Shown here one piece after another: positions 46,250-57,160 of a stretch of DNA of 64,000 bases; within the stretch, counting starts at the first letter, position 1; each line of letters begins with the position of its first letter. Under the pieces are notes generated by a model. The model was not told where the DNA came from. It saw only the letters and a list, made by a program, of their open reading frames with translations, and did no database searches. The translations under genes were made by a program, and so were the position numbers. Origin of the DNA: Pardosa pseudoannulata (Eukaryota > Arthropoda > Arachnida > Araneae > Lycosidae); contig CM063503.1 in NCBI GenBank assembly GCA_032207245.1, positions 103,329,004 through 103,393,003 of the forward strand. Reading direction: 5' to 3'.

Positions 46250-47630
46250 AACGTTCACCTTACTGTGATGTAATAGATTATATAAAATTATTATGCTCTA
46301 AGAATTTTTTTAATTATTACTAAGTTTTTTCCATATTTCTAATGTATTTCCTATGCTTTTGTGAGTACCTATAAATGTAATTATTTTTTGTCCTTAAAAT
46401 GATCAGGTTTAGCACATTCTTATTAGATTCTTATTTATGTAATAGTTTATTGTGCCTATTAACATAGAAGTAGTTATACTTTGATTATGAGACTTAATAG
46501 TACTGTGTAAGGTGTTTAATTTTTTAAAAAATATATAATTTTGTAAGTGCTAAAAATCTATTTTGAATTAATTTGCCAGTTTCTGATGTTTCCTTCCCCT
46601 TCCCTTAAATAAAATTTAGTTTTATTGTATAGGTGATCCATATCGAAGCTCAAGAGATGCAATGAAAACAAGCAATGTTTTGCCAACGAAAAGTTGAGTT
46701 GTAGTCAGCACTCATATTTGTTTACAAACATGCACTTTATTCATTAGAGGGTAATTAACTTCCAAACCTTTTCTCCATCCCCCTCACTCTCCCCAAAATA
46801 ACACTGTAATCTGACTACTTGGAACCAACCAGATGTGTGGTCAAATGTGCTATTCCTAATCGGAGTCTGAAGTATTAGGAGAGGAATGAATGAACACCTG
46901 CATGTTTTCTATATAATTCATTACTACTTGTTTAGGCTAGTCGACGTGCAGAGCGTGCAATGATGCATGCTCGCGAACAAAATTCTAGTGCAATCGATTT
47001 AATATATAGAATTAAAATACAATAAATAAAACTTAGTCTAGAAAATGGGGTTTTACTGAAAAAAAATTAGTACGATAAATTCTTTTTCTCCCTGCCTTTT
47101 TGTGTCGAGGAATAATTGTCATAAATCTCGCTTAGTTTTTAATGAATACTTTCTCACATACACTGTTATTTCAAAAATCATTGATTCCCAATGCATATAA
47201 CATTTTTAATGGAATTCTAGCTTAAAAATTTCAGAAATGACAAAAAAATTTAAATATATTTGTATCAAGGGGATGAAATTAAAATGTTTAAATACTAAGT
47301 TGTACGATCTCTTCAACTATTTGCATATTACATAGGCATTATTAGCAATTGAAAATAAATTAAGCATAAAATTATAATTACCAGATATTATTGCTAAATT
47401 ACTAAAGAAATAAAAAAAATAATGCAGATTATGGGCAGTTTTGATATTTTTTTACTTTTTTGGATATTTATTTTTAATAAACTTTACGCAATTCTTAAAT
47501 GCAGGAATTTTTTTTCTTTTCTGATCACTAGGTAATTTTATAGAGCAGTCATATAAAAATAACAGTAACTAATTATAAGTTAGGAATTTACTGAGCTAAT
47601 TTGAAAATTTAAAAGATAGTTTGGGAAAAT
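46250..47630. other. Interior of the THAP element; no further coding
   Basis: AT-rich sequence without a supported frame. The transposase body expected after the THAP domain is missing or beyond recognition. Confidence 0.5.
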
Positions 47631-47639
47631 GATAGCAAT

Positions 47640-47981
47640 CACAGTAAAAAAGTTCAATAATTTTATATTAAATTCCTTACTAAGAAAAATTCTTTTGTTA
47701 TTAACCGGTCTTAAAGTACTATTGAAGACATCGTTGAAACAGGGGAATTCCATAGGTGCGGGACTCTCATTCCCCAGCACGATACTAAAAATTGCAACAA
47801 TTTTATTTTAAATTGGGTATTAACACAATTTTTTGCTGTACTTACCAGTACTAACGAATTACATCTTTGAATTGGGAAATATAAGCAAATTTATTCTGTT
47901 GTGGGGCTTACCTTTCTGGAGCCCCGGAAAAAAAATGGCTATAACTGTTTTCAAAATGGTACTAACGAAAATTTTTGCGGT
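47640..47981. repeat. Right TIR of the THAP element, inner part
   Basis: Its complement contains TTCGTTAGTACCATTTTGAA, GGGGCTCCAGAAAGGTAAG, TTGCTTATATTTCCCAATTC and AAAGATGTAATTCGTTAGTAC, matching 45.17-45.33 kb in order. It is cut at 47981 by the Gypsy element and resumes at 52177. Confidence 0.7.
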
Positions 47982-48405
47982 TGTATCGTCACAGCTCTAA
48001 AAAAGGTAAGTTTGGTAGCGTTATGGTCGAGCAGGGTTCTTCAAAGGCCTCATGAGGATAACATCATCGAACACAAGCGAGATCGAGAAGAAAAAAAAAA
48101 AAAAAGGATTTATTCTGATATATACAAATATTTACATCATGTAAATTATCGGCACGGATCATTCATCCTCGCCCGCCGGACAACTCTCAGCATCTTCTCC
48201 CACACCAAACGACGCTTGGCCCTCGTGACGTCACTCGCAATCCCCCACACCCCTATCTCTGTCTTTTCTAGAGGAGAGGTTAGGGAGGAGAAAATGGAGG
48301 CATGGGGACCCCCCTCCCCCCAGATAGAAAAGAACACGTTCGACTGACGTCATAGCGAGCAACACAAATACAATTTAAAATAGTTTTCAGTAGCGTGATG
48401 CTACA
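47982..48405 (-). repeat. Gypsy 3' LTR
   Basis: 424 bp. On the minus strand it starts TGTAGCATCACGCTACTG and ends CGTGACGATACA. The purine-richer GGGGCAGGTGAAGAC just before it on the minus strand is a candidate polypurine tract. An A-run (about 48090-48105) differs in length between the LTRs. Confidence 0.92.
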
Positions 48406-49005
48406 GTCTTCACCTGCCCCAGACGTTTTTTGGGGTAAAAACAAAAAACGATATTACAATTGTCCTGAAGAACTGTCAAACCTATTCGGAATAGGTTTAC
48501 ACAAAGTAGTTGCCAAGTTCATTAAGTCAGTGCTTAGCAACTGTGTACTTGCAGTGTATAACCATGAACTGAATCAAATAAACACAAAAATTTCACTGAT
48601 TTACATTTAGAGACATTTGACTGCACTAAGAATTAACATACAGGACATATATAAAATTAAACATTTAAGAAAAGGAAAATAAATCTTAACCTGTTTAAAA
48701 GCAAACTTAAACACAATACAAACATTTTAAAGTACTAAATTATTATAATAAGTATAAAAACTGATATGTTCAACATGCATGTAAAAACACTTTAAAAAAA
48801 AGTAAACCTCATTAGCTAAACTTTGCACAATTCCATTAATTTACAGAGACTTCTCATGAAACAATGACTTACAATTCACATCATAATTATAAATACAGAT
48901 CATTCCATTCTTATTTGAGCTACTTCTAGAATAGATACAAATAGAGAAAAAATATTGTTGTACACTTCAAGATAACTAAACATTTTTTCCGGTGACCATT
49001 TTTTT
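48406..49005 (-). other. Gypsy internal region after RNase H; integrase missing
   Basis: AT-rich without an open frame. In an intact Gypsy element the integrase (zinc-binding HHCC and DDE core) would occupy about 1 kb here; only 600 bp of non-coding sequence remain. Confidence 0.7.
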
Positions 49006-49731
49006 CTAAAATACTTTGCTTAGACTATCAGCATTTTGATTAGTTGTGCCTGCCCTATGTACAATTTTAAAATTATAAGGCTGAAGTGCAAGTTTCCCCC
49101 TCATTAATCTGGGATTCGAACTGGCGCTATTATTTAACCAAACTAAGGGGTTGTGATCAGTCATCACTGTGAACGCTCTTCCGTCAAGGTAGTAGTGAAA
49201 TTTTTTTACTGCATAGACAATAGCGGCACACTCTTTTTCTGTTGTGCTATACCGTTGTTCGGATTTGGAGAATTTTTTACTCATAAATAAAATTGGATGT
49301 TCCTCACCTTGATCGTTCGTTTGAGCTAGTACTATTCCCAATCCTACATCAGAAGAGTAAGTTTGGATCACAAATTCTCTATTAAAATCGGGAGCACGAA
49401 GAACTGGGTTACTAATTAATTTTCCCTTTAACTTTCGAAACGCCTCTTCACATTCTCTCGTCCACTCAATTTCACCTTTCTTGGCCTTCCCTTTTAGTGC
49501 ATTATCTAAAGGAGCAGCCATAACGGAAAACGTAGGTATGTACCCACTGTAGTATCCTACAAGTCCTAAAAACACTCGGATGTTTGTCTTAGTGCGTGGA
49601 GTAGGTAAATATACCATATAAAATAATTCCATATCATGTTCTTTCCTTAATTTGGGCTGCAGTTCGGTTCCCAAGTAAATATCTTCCTTCATCGAAATCA
49701 TCGGCACAAACGGCCGCTTTTGTTCGCACAA
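49006..49731 (-). pseudogene. Gypsy pol: RT thumb/connection and RNase H fragment
   Basis: It encodes TKTNIRVFLGLVGYYSGYIP (the post-RT connection), WTRECEEAFRKLKGKL, then RNase H with FVIQTYSSDVGLGIVLAQ (first catalytic Asp region), YSTTEKECAAIVYAVKKF (Glu region), FTVMTDHNPLVWL (TDH Asp) and AGTTNQNADSLSKV (the last Asp). All four RNase H signature regions are visible. The RT fingers and palm, including the YxDD box, are not present upstream, where the frame jumps straight from the post-protease segment into the connection. Confidence 0.9.
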
Positions 49732-49925
49732 CGCCGAAATCTCCTGTGATCTCTATTACAGCGAGGGGTAAACAGATCTGGTTTAGATCTAAGGGCTGTT
49801 TCATACAAATATTTTCCCCCACAGAAAGCCTCTGAATCTACGTACTTTCTGCACACTATATCTAGTGTTGCTCCCGTATCCCCCAAGATGTCAATTTCAT
49901 GTCCGTTGACCAAACCTTTTTGCAT
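49634..49925 (-). pseudogene. Gypsy retropepsin-like protease and start of pol (frameshifted)
   Basis: HEIDILGDTGATLDIVCRKYV contains the retroviral-type aspartic protease active-site triad as DTGA. The frame then diverges: the overlapping frame 49822-49634 (LDLNQICLPLAVIEITGDFG) reads as the natural continuation, so a frameshift splits the region. Confidence 0.75.
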
Positions 49926-50127
49926 GTACGAAACAAGAAATGCTTGATGTTTTTTTCACTTTGTTTATCGGTTCTACTCGCTCCCTTTGCCCTTTTAGCC
50001 GACGAGGACAAGACCGTCTTAAGTGCTCTGTGCACTCACACTCGTAACAACGAGGTTTCCTACGTTGTTCAAAAACCCTCTTTTCAGAATGCGGGGGAAC
50101 ATAGAATGGCCTCAAGCTTCCCGCCAT
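49897..50127 (-). pseudogene. Gypsy gag nucleocapsid: CCHC zinc knuckle
   Basis: CYECECTEHLRRSC is a single CX2CX4HX4C knuckle in an Arg-rich context, directly upstream of the protease. It is in a different frame from the main gag ORF. Confidence 0.8.
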
Positions 50128-50161
50128 CTTCTAGGAGCGACTATTTTCCCTTCTACGATCT

Positions 50162-50905
50162 TTAACTTGTTCCAATTTTCGTTCCCTTTCTTTTGACCCA
50201 TTTACGGTCTCTTTGAAGCTCCTCAAAGGTGTCAAAATCGCTTGTTATTCCAGAGACCGTAGTATAATTTGGCCATTCGTTCAAGAAATGATCCTTTATT
50301 TCAGTGGATGCGGATTTTTTAATTTGTTCGACAATTAACAATTCTTTTAAAGCTTTGAATGTATCTATTTTTAAACCAGTTAGCCACCCTTCTAAATAGT
50401 TCCTCGCTTCAAACGAGAAATCTTTCCAGGAAATTTCAATTTTCTTTCTATGCTGGAGAAATTTTTGGCGAAATTTCTCGGGGCTAAGCTTAAATTTTTT
50501 TAGCAACAGGTTTTTGACATAATCATAATTTTCGGCCAGCTCTCCCGGCTCACGGGCTATTAGTTCAATTACATCAAGAGGTAAAACTGACATCAAATTT
50601 GTTACCCACAAATTTTTGTCTATACCTGAGCGATTTACCAGCCGTTCAAATATCACGAGGTATAAACTTGTATCTAATTTTTCGGGCTCAAATTTTGGCA
50701 TTAATTTATGTAAAATAAAATGCGCGTTTCCTGTACTTCCTTGAGAAGACACAGATACAACCTCTGAATTGCCCCTCATATCTATTTTCTTCAACTCTAA
50801 CTCGTGAGCCCTCTCTTCTTCCCGCCTTTTCTCTTTCTCTTCCTCTTTCTCTTTCACTTTCTCTTTCATTTCTGAATCAGTTACCGAAATCATACCCCTC
50901 ACCAT
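50162..50905 (-). CDS. Gypsy gag (247 codons)
   Basis: An uninterrupted frame. The N-terminus is Glu/Lys/Arg-rich and coiled-coil-like (about residues 10-42). It then has a capsid-like helical part (LMPKFEPEKLDTSLYLVIFE, WVTNLMSVLPLDVIELIARE) and a segment FRQKFLQHRKKIEISWKDF..YLEGWL..LLIVEQIKKS. The latter recalls the SCAN-like capsid C-terminal domain of Gypsy (Gmr1-type) Gag, an inference from pattern. It ends before the CCHC frame. This is the longest intact reading frame in the window; it may still be non-functional since the element lacks RT and integrase. Confidence 0.8.
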   Translation of the reverse strand: MVRGMISVTDSEMKEKVKEKEEEKEKRREEERAHELELKKIDMRGNSEVVSVSSQGSTGNAHFILHKLMPKFEPEKLDTSLYLVIFERLVNRSGIDKNLWVTNLMSVLPLDVIELIAREPGELAENYDYVKNLLLKKFKLSPEKFRQKFLQHRKKIEISWKDFSFEARNYLEGWLTGLKIDTFKALKELLIVEQIKKSASTEIKDHFLNEWPNYTTVSGITSDFDTFEELQRDRKWVKRKGTKIGTS

Positions 50906-51743
50906 ATTTTCTTCGTAATCTATGGATTCTATAATTAGTTTTTTTTAATTCTAAAATTTTTGCATTCTCCAGCACTTCTATACACATTTCTTCGGCCAGT
51001 TTAAGTTGGCCTTCCGTACCTTTACTAGAAATGTCATTTTTTACATTAACAGTAACACAAAAATATAAACAGAATTACACAATATACTCTAATTTAAATA
51101 AAACAAATATAAACACACCGATAAAAGTAAACCAAAAATATAGTTCAGTTCAAGGTATACATCTGCATACCATGTGCAACTTAACATCTACAGAATTAAC
51201 TTAAATTTAAAAAATTCTAAAACCTATATTTTACTCAAAACAGCACCAACTGACTCAAGGCACTTACCTCACGTGTTTAATTAAAACACTGGGCTTCTGG
51301 ATCAGCATCAGCTTCTTTCACTTTAGTTTTGGAGTTACTGCTTCCACTGGCTGCTAGAAATCTAACTGGGCACTGCAATTTCTCGATGTGTTCTTCTGGA
51401 TTTAAACAGGAACTGGTTGCTCTTTAAAATCCAACACTATCTGTAACCCAAACTGGATCTGGATGCTCCACAATATCGGAAACCAAACTGGATCTGGACG
51501 TTCCACAATTTCGGCCCTGTTGGGCTGACGAAAAACAGGAAATTTCTGCTGCAATACTGCCTTTCAGTGTTACACTGGAACCTGGCGTTGTTTATCAATA
51601 CACCCTGGATGGTTAAAATTCTGAACCACTTGTTCGTTTCAGCGCCTCCTTCGCCTATACCAATGACGCCTTCGCCATTTCTCCCCTTCGCTTGTTCATC
51701 TCTATCCGCACAAAGATCACTGAGCTGGCACCATTTATAAAGC
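50906..51743 (-). other. Gypsy 5' leader with candidate primer binding site
   Basis: Between the 5' LTR and gag. On the minus strand TGGTGCCAGCTCAG, beginning about 10 bases after the LTR, is a candidate tRNA primer binding site. A tandem duplication of about 35 bp (CCAAACTGGATCTGGA, twice) lies at 51438-51510. Confidence 0.55.
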
Positions 51744-52172
51744 TGTAACGTCACAGCTTTAAAATAGGTAAGTTTGGTAGCGTTATGGTCGAGCAGGGTT
51801 CTTCAAAGGCCTCATGAGGATGACATCATCGAACACAAGCGAGATCGAGAAGAGAAAAAAAAAAAAAGGGGGATTTATTTTGATATATACAAATACATAC
51901 ATCATGTACATTATCGGCACGGATCATTCATCCTCGCCCGCCGGACAACAACTCTCAGCGTCTTCTCCCACACCAAACGACGCTTGGCCCTCGTGACGTC
52001 ACTCGCAATCCCCCCACACCCCTATCTCTGTTTTTTCTAGAGGAGAGGTTATGGAGGAGAAAATGGAGGCATGGGGACCCCCCAGATAGAAAAGAACACG
52101 TTCGACTGACGTCAGAGCGAGCTTTAATACACAAATACAATTTAAAATAGTTCTCAGTAGCGTGATGCTACA
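51744..52172 (-). repeat. Gypsy 5' LTR
   Basis: 429 bp, closely similar to 47982-48405, with a 3-bp insertion (CAA) and a 6-bp TTTAAT insertion relative to the other LTR and a shorter C-run. Confidence 0.92.
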
Positions 52173-52176
52173 CGGT

Positions 52177-52443
52177 ATTAACGAAGTACTATCGAATGAT
52201 ATCTTTAAAATGGGGAATTCTATAGGTGCGGGGCTCCCATTTCCCCAGCTTCACAATAAAAAATCGGAATAATTTTAAATTTGGTACTAAAGCAATTTTT
52301 TTTCGGTACTAACGAAGTACAAATGAATGGCGCCTGTGAATTTACTGAATCGTGTAGGTGCGGGACTGGGAAAATGTACGTCAATCTCTGTTTAAACAGA
52401 TTAATCACGGTTAGCAGTTAAACGACTTTGGTGAGACCGGTAC
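52177..52443. repeat. Right TIR of the THAP element, outer part
   Basis: Its complement runs CCGGTCTCACCAAAGTCGTTTAAC, then AACCGTGATTAATCTG, CCCGCACCTACACGATTCAGT and TTCGTTAGTACCG. This mirrors 44.57-44.72 and 45.1 kb. Confidence 0.75.
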
Positions 52444-52580
52444 TAAATGTTAGATAGCAATGCCAATTTCAAAATAAAACGCTTGTTTTCTCCTCTTGCA
52501 CAGAATTGTCCCGTTGAGCCAGAACTAAATTGTATTTTGCAGATGCATCAAATCCTTTTTTATATGTATGCCAATGGGTT
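52444..52580 (+). repeat. Family B repeat, continuation after the THAP element
   Basis: TAAATGTTAGATAGCAATGCC..TTCAAAA and CAGATGCATCAAATCC..ATGTATGCCAATGGGTTAA align with 54635-54750 (TTAAATGTTACATAACAATGG, CAGACACATCAAATTGC, TGTATGCCAAGGGATTAA). Confidence 0.65.
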
Positions 52581-52956
52581 AACTAATAGGACGGTTAATT
52601 GAAAAAAAAATTCAATTGTGCCTGCAAGTATTTAAGTCTTCTTATGGATAACCGCCCTGTGTAATCAATTAGAAGAGTGGTCACCATTATTGTCCAGTTT
52701 ATCGCACTCGGGTACATAGAAATTACATCACACGTAATTACAATCATCCACATATTTTATTTTTGGATATTAGATGTAGATTTTAACTAACGCTTTTTTT
52801 TTTTCACAAAAGTGGGTTTTTAAGGTTAGCTTTTCTTTTAGATCAAGGTTTCTTTTAGAGCAGTATTGTATTCACAAGTGACCAAACATCAATTTGATTC
52901 TTTTGCTTATAGATAAGTGTTAATCATAGTTAGAAGAGAATTAATTGTATCTCAAG
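52581..52956. other. No gene recognised
   Basis: AT-rich spacer. Confidence 0.5.
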
Positions 52957-53086
52957 GGTCGGTCTGCCGAATTCTTTTAACAGCTAACCGCGATTAACTC
53001 ATGGCGCCAACCAATGATGGAACGCTATTCTCCGTTTAAACAGATTAATCGTGGTTAGCCGTTAAACGACTTTGGTGAGACTAACC
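52957..53086. mobile_element. 130-bp MITE made of the two ends of the THAP element
   Basis: The left half (TTTTAACAGCTAACCGCGATTAACTC, TGGCGCCAACCAATG) matches the left end at 44.59-44.64 kb. The right half (CAGATTAATCGTGGTTAGCC, ACGACTTTGGTGAGAC) matches the right end at 52.40-52.44 kb. It is an extreme internal-deletion derivative of the same family. Confidence 0.75.
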
Positions 53087-54299
53087 GTAAATTAGCTCAA
53101 AACTAAAAAAAAGGGAAAATGATTGGGTTTTACCTTTGTTAATTCACACAGCATTTCCTACAGAACTTCTTGAATGAGTAAATTATTAGAGAACAGGCTT
53201 AATGCAGCTGATTTTTCTCGAACATGGCTTACAATTCAAACGAATAATTTAAACAATGCAAACATGTGCTTTTTGAAACGAGACAACAAAAGATTTGTTG
53301 TCAAGGCCTTTTATTGTGGTTTCAATCAGATTAAAGATTTATCAGTTTCCTAATCAGAAGTTTTTAAGTAAACGGGATTAATAAGGATATTCGAACATGA
53401 CACGGGTTGGACATACCTTCTCTGTAGTGCATCTCATTTTTTTAAATTTGAAGCAGCTAATTTGATTTTGCGTTAGAACTTTGATTCTTCCCTAAGTAAA
53501 TATTAAAAAACGGTTACTTTTTATACTAATGTAGGTGTTTATAACAGTATGGGTGTAAGCTTCTTATAATATTTGTGGAAATATTGTAGAAAATGTGTAA
53601 ATTTTATACAAAAATTATACGAACTTATTTTTTCTCAGATCTTCTATATCATTATTTTCCTGCTCTTCTGCTTAAACGGTACCACATTGTTAGATATATT
53701 TAAAAAATTTATGGTCTGAGTTAATAGATATTCTTATGTGAAAGAAAACTTAGTTTATTATAGTTTAAATAAATTTAAACACATTAATCCGTTTCCGTGA
53801 TGATTTAACAGGCCCAAACTGGCTTTAAATATTAATTACTTGTATATGCGTTAAAAACTTATTACTATAAATTATTTGTAGTTATCTAGGTCTTATCCTC
53901 CGTCCGAAACCATTTAGCTGTAAGTTTAATTATATTTAATCCTCGTGTTGCAAGTAATGACCCGTATTTCTTCGTACCAAAGCATTTACAAATAATTATG
54001 CAGTACATTTATAAAATTTAGTTTATATCCTTGGTCTGAGAGAATTTATTTGTAAAATCCCTAAGAGCTTGAAACATTTATGCTAATATAATATTACGTT
54101 ACTAGGTACTTGAAAGTAGAGAAATCGGTCCGTTGAGGAAAGTTAAAGAAAAATAAATTTGACACCAGTGGTAAAACTTGCATTAGTGTTCACATTGGCT
54201 TGACATTTGTTTATACTTATATTTGATAAATTCAGACATTTCTTTCTGATACTTTGACTGTCAGTAGGCTTCTATCCAGCGCTAGAAATCAATATTTAC
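53087..54299. other. No gene recognised
   Basis: AT-rich. A fragment at 53938-53990 (CCTCGTGTTGCAAGTAATGACCCGTA) resembles the SINE 3' body but is too short to call confidently. Confidence 0.45.
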
Positions 54300-54760
54300 A
54301 CCTTCATATACAATGTCTGAGAGATGTCAGTCATTTCATGTGCCAGTGATTATTTTGACGTCTCTGAAACGTCAAAAACTGTCAATGGCAAATTTGAAGT
54401 AAAATATTAAATCATTTATTTAACTAGTACTTCGTTTCTACTTTGATTATAATGACCATTATGTTATTTATCCTTGAAAAATAATACAAATTGCAAAACT
54501 ATATAGAAGTATAAATAATGTCAGTTCTTCTACCTTATCGACAATGCTTTGTAATGTTTCATACTGTACAGAAATACTAATTTTATACTATAAATTATAT
54601 TGTCCATTAATATCATATATACCTCATTAAATGTTACATAACAATGGAAGTTTCAAAACAAATGTTCTTAAAAAATTGTTTAGAAAAGTCAAACTAAATA
54701 GTATTTTTCAGACACATCAAATTGCGTTTTCATTGTATGCCAAGGGATTAAACGAGTTAG
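54300..54760 (+). repeat. Family B repeat copy with the unoccupied THAP insertion site
   Basis: It contains GAGAGATGTCAGTCATTTCATG, the landmark ACAGAAATACTAATTTTATAC, and at about 54625-54660 CTCATTAAATGTTACATAACAATGG, which is continuous where copy 1 is interrupted at 44572/52444. Confidence 0.7.
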
Positions 54761-55499
54761 AACGGCTTTAAAATTATTTTTGGTTGCTTTTTATTCTTTT
54801 TTATAAGTCAAAAGTATTGTAGTTTTTTGTCTGTCTTCAGTAACACAGTTCATTTAAATACAATCATTTCATTATCATAGAAATCATATTATAAATGTTT
54901 AATTTGATAGTCTTGGAGCTACAACATTCTAACTTGAAAACTAATAGGAAGTTCATTTTTCTTACCTTCTTGAATACTTTTTTTCTTTCTCTGATGCTTC
55001 TACGTTGTCGTTTAATAAAATTCTGTGTATAAATCTCCAAATAGGGTTGGTATTTTTAATTAGATTGTGCCTCTCGATCTCAAATCTTTAATATAATAGC
55101 ATTTTTTATTTAATTTGAAATAAAATGTTCTGTTTAGCTTAAAATAAAATTGTTCCTAAATCTAGACCAAACTTTAAAATTTTTTAATGTTTTTAAAAAT
55201 TATAAAATATATACACAATTGGAATAAAATATAGAAATCCATTCGCAAACTAACATCTGAAATTTGTAAATTAAGAATTCTTTTGGATACGAAATAAAAG
55301 TTAATTGTATTTTTTTCTGTGAACCTCAATCATAATCATGTGAGTGTTTATAGCAAGATAAATGCATCTCTTTTAGGTTTGATGTTTAAGTTTCCGGATT
55401 TTGAAATTGTTCAGTAAATATTAGTTTTACGTTTACGAATTATAACAAATCGTTTTCTTCAGTTTGATACAAAAGTTTAGTTTCGAATAAACTATATAA
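54761..55499. other. No gene recognised
   Basis: AT-rich non-coding sequence. Confidence 0.5.
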
Positions 55500-56000
55500 A
55501 TTGAAATTACCTTTTTTAAAGAGTCATCTAAAATTCTATTTCCCCATTCTCATACTTTAACTTTTTTAACCTGTCATCCAAAACTACCGTTAGAATAGAT
55601 GCTAATTTTCTGTTTGTTCACTGGCCACATATTTCAGCTGTCCGGCGAAAATAGTTCCGCTTATGCAATGATTAAATTTTTAAACTGTTTGTTTTTCAAA
55701 ATAAATTAAATGATCCAGGATCACTTGTGACTAGAAAAATCACTGAGCAATTTTAGTCTGATGGAAACAAAATTCCTTGATACTCGTTCTAGGGATGACA
55801 TTAGAGACAAAAAGTATTATTCTTGTACCCTTTCATGCAGAGCAGGTACCTTGTAATGACGCTCAGTTGACTGTTACGATTTTTATCTCAAATTTAAAGT
55901 TCCAAAACGTTTAACTTAGGTGTCTAATTATCACGATTAACAATTACGAGTTATTTTTGCTCAGCAAGACCGGCCCAATGGAATGGATAATCATTCAGTA
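55500..56000 (+). repeat. Family A repeat, copy 5
   Basis: It has AAAATTCTATTTCCCCATTCTCAT, AATTTTCTGTTTGTTCACTGGCCACATATTTCAGCTGTCC, TTAAATGATCCAGGATCAC, GATGGAAACAAAAT and TGCTCAGCAAGACCGGCCC, in the same order as copy 2 at 17.0-17.5 kb. Lying 38 kb from the others, it shows the family is dispersed. Confidence 0.65.
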
Positions 56001-57160
56001 TAATTGGTTAATTTTCGCTGGATACATTTTATATATCATTGAAACGTTTTATCGGAAAAAACGAATATAATTTTATTTAGTGTGCAGTTTCTATACTTTA
56101 AATATATTTATATACATGAAGTCTAGTATTTTTAAACTAGAGTAGTTGAAATCGTAAATTAAATATTTTAAAAGCTATAATGTTGTTAAAAATAACTTGT
56201 AAAAGATTTAGTCTAAAATGAGTGGAACTGTGTCTTATGATCGTTCGAAAATAAATGTTTTAAATAAATTGTTTGATTAGAATGATTAAAAGGTACTATG
56301 TCCTATTACGAGAGGTAATTAAACTGAAATCAGATATCTGGCTAACAACTAAACAGGGTTGGATATCTCTATCAATTTGTCTATTAAGCTACCTACTGAC
56401 TTACCAAAAAAGAAAATATTTCTTTCACACTCGTTCTTTAAAAGTTTGAGATTAATAAAGGGAGTTGGTGGTGTTTTTTTCGTACGATGCTTTCTCACAA
56501 ACATCTTCATTCGTATTTTTTTTTTAAAAAATCCAAAGATTTTGTTTTTCTAGGTTAGCGAATTTCAATCTTTTTTAAAGCTACCGCCTCCTAAACTGTT
56601 AAAAAATATATCATTCAAAGCCCCTTTTTGAAAATCCTGTAATTTATGGTGTCTGAAAGAGTGAATATTAGATTGCAAGAGACAAAATGTTAAGGAGTCT
56701 CAGGAAGGTTATAAGGATTCCATAGTCCTGTTACTTTTTTTTTCACACTAAAATGTCTGAATTTTGTTTTGTAGAAATCTGTTTCATATATCTTTAATAA
56801 ATCAACCTTAAATACTTATAATTTTTAATACATATTTATAACTTGATTTCTTTTTGTGCATTGAAACTATTCTCACTTGCACGTATGTTTAAAAATATTT
56901 TGCATACAAACTTTAATTTTAAATAGTTAATAAAGAACATACTTCTAAAATTTAACTTTAAAGAAACTAAGTTTAATTACTCTCATAGCAATAACTTCAG
57001 TTCAATTACAAGAAAACTTCATATAGAAATGTTGAAAATTTTGTTCAGAAATTTTGCTCACAACATTAAATTTGCATGCTGAGAAAAATAAGTTTACAGT
57101 ATCAAGTAAAAAACTGCCAAACAAAAATATCACTAGAGTATCTTTTATATTAACTTTTAA
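56001..57160. other. No gene recognised
   Basis: AT-rich. The short open frame at 56359-56553 is compositional. TTAA at 57157-57160 is the left target site of the piggyBac-like element. Confidence 0.5.

Larger units (their letters stand above)
47982..52172 (-). mobile_element. Gypsy-type LTR retrotransposon, internally deleted
   Basis: A minus-strand element with LTRs 47982-48405 and 51744-52172, each starting and ending TGTA...TACA, and a 4-bp target duplication CGGT (47978-47981 and 52173-52176). Internal order on the minus strand: leader, gag, CCHC knuckle, protease, RT thumb and RNase H. The RT catalytic core and the whole integrase are absent, so it is non-autonomous. The LTRs differ by roughly 13-16 substitutions plus small indels (about 3-4%, by eye), so the insertion is not recent. 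It sits inside the right TIR of the THAP transposon. Confidence 0.92.
44573..52443. mobile_element. THAP-domain DNA transposon with long TIRs, TTAA target, Gypsy and SINE inserted
   Basis: The outer ends CCGGTCTCACCAAAGT(A/C)GTTTAAC are inverted repeats. TIR homology continues inward for about 0.6-0.9 kb with repeated sub-blocks (TTCGTTAGTAC, TCCCAATTCAAAGATG, GGGGCTC). The left flank is TTAA (44569-44572); the right flank begins CTAAATG or TAAATG. The unoccupied family B copy at 54.63 kb reads CATTAAATGTTA, which shows insertion at TTAA. A THAP zinc-finger frame lies at 46.07 kb. THAP plus TTAA fits Kolobok-type better than P-type transposons (inference). Without the Gypsy insert it is about 3.7 kb. 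No intact transposase catalytic domain is seen. Confidence 0.72.

Noticed and set aside
47901..48347. 148-codon + strand open frame over the Gypsy 3' LTR
   Set aside because: It runs antisense across the LTR boundary and the adjoining TIR; no domain, explained by the mobile elements.
51437..51754. 105-codon minus-strand frame at the Gypsy leader
   Set aside because: It overlaps the end of the LTR and the candidate primer binding site and contains a tandem duplication; chance frame.
53935..53990. Possible ninth SINE copy
   Set aside because: Only a short CCTCGTGTTGCAAGTAATGACCCGTA match to the 3' body; no A or B box.
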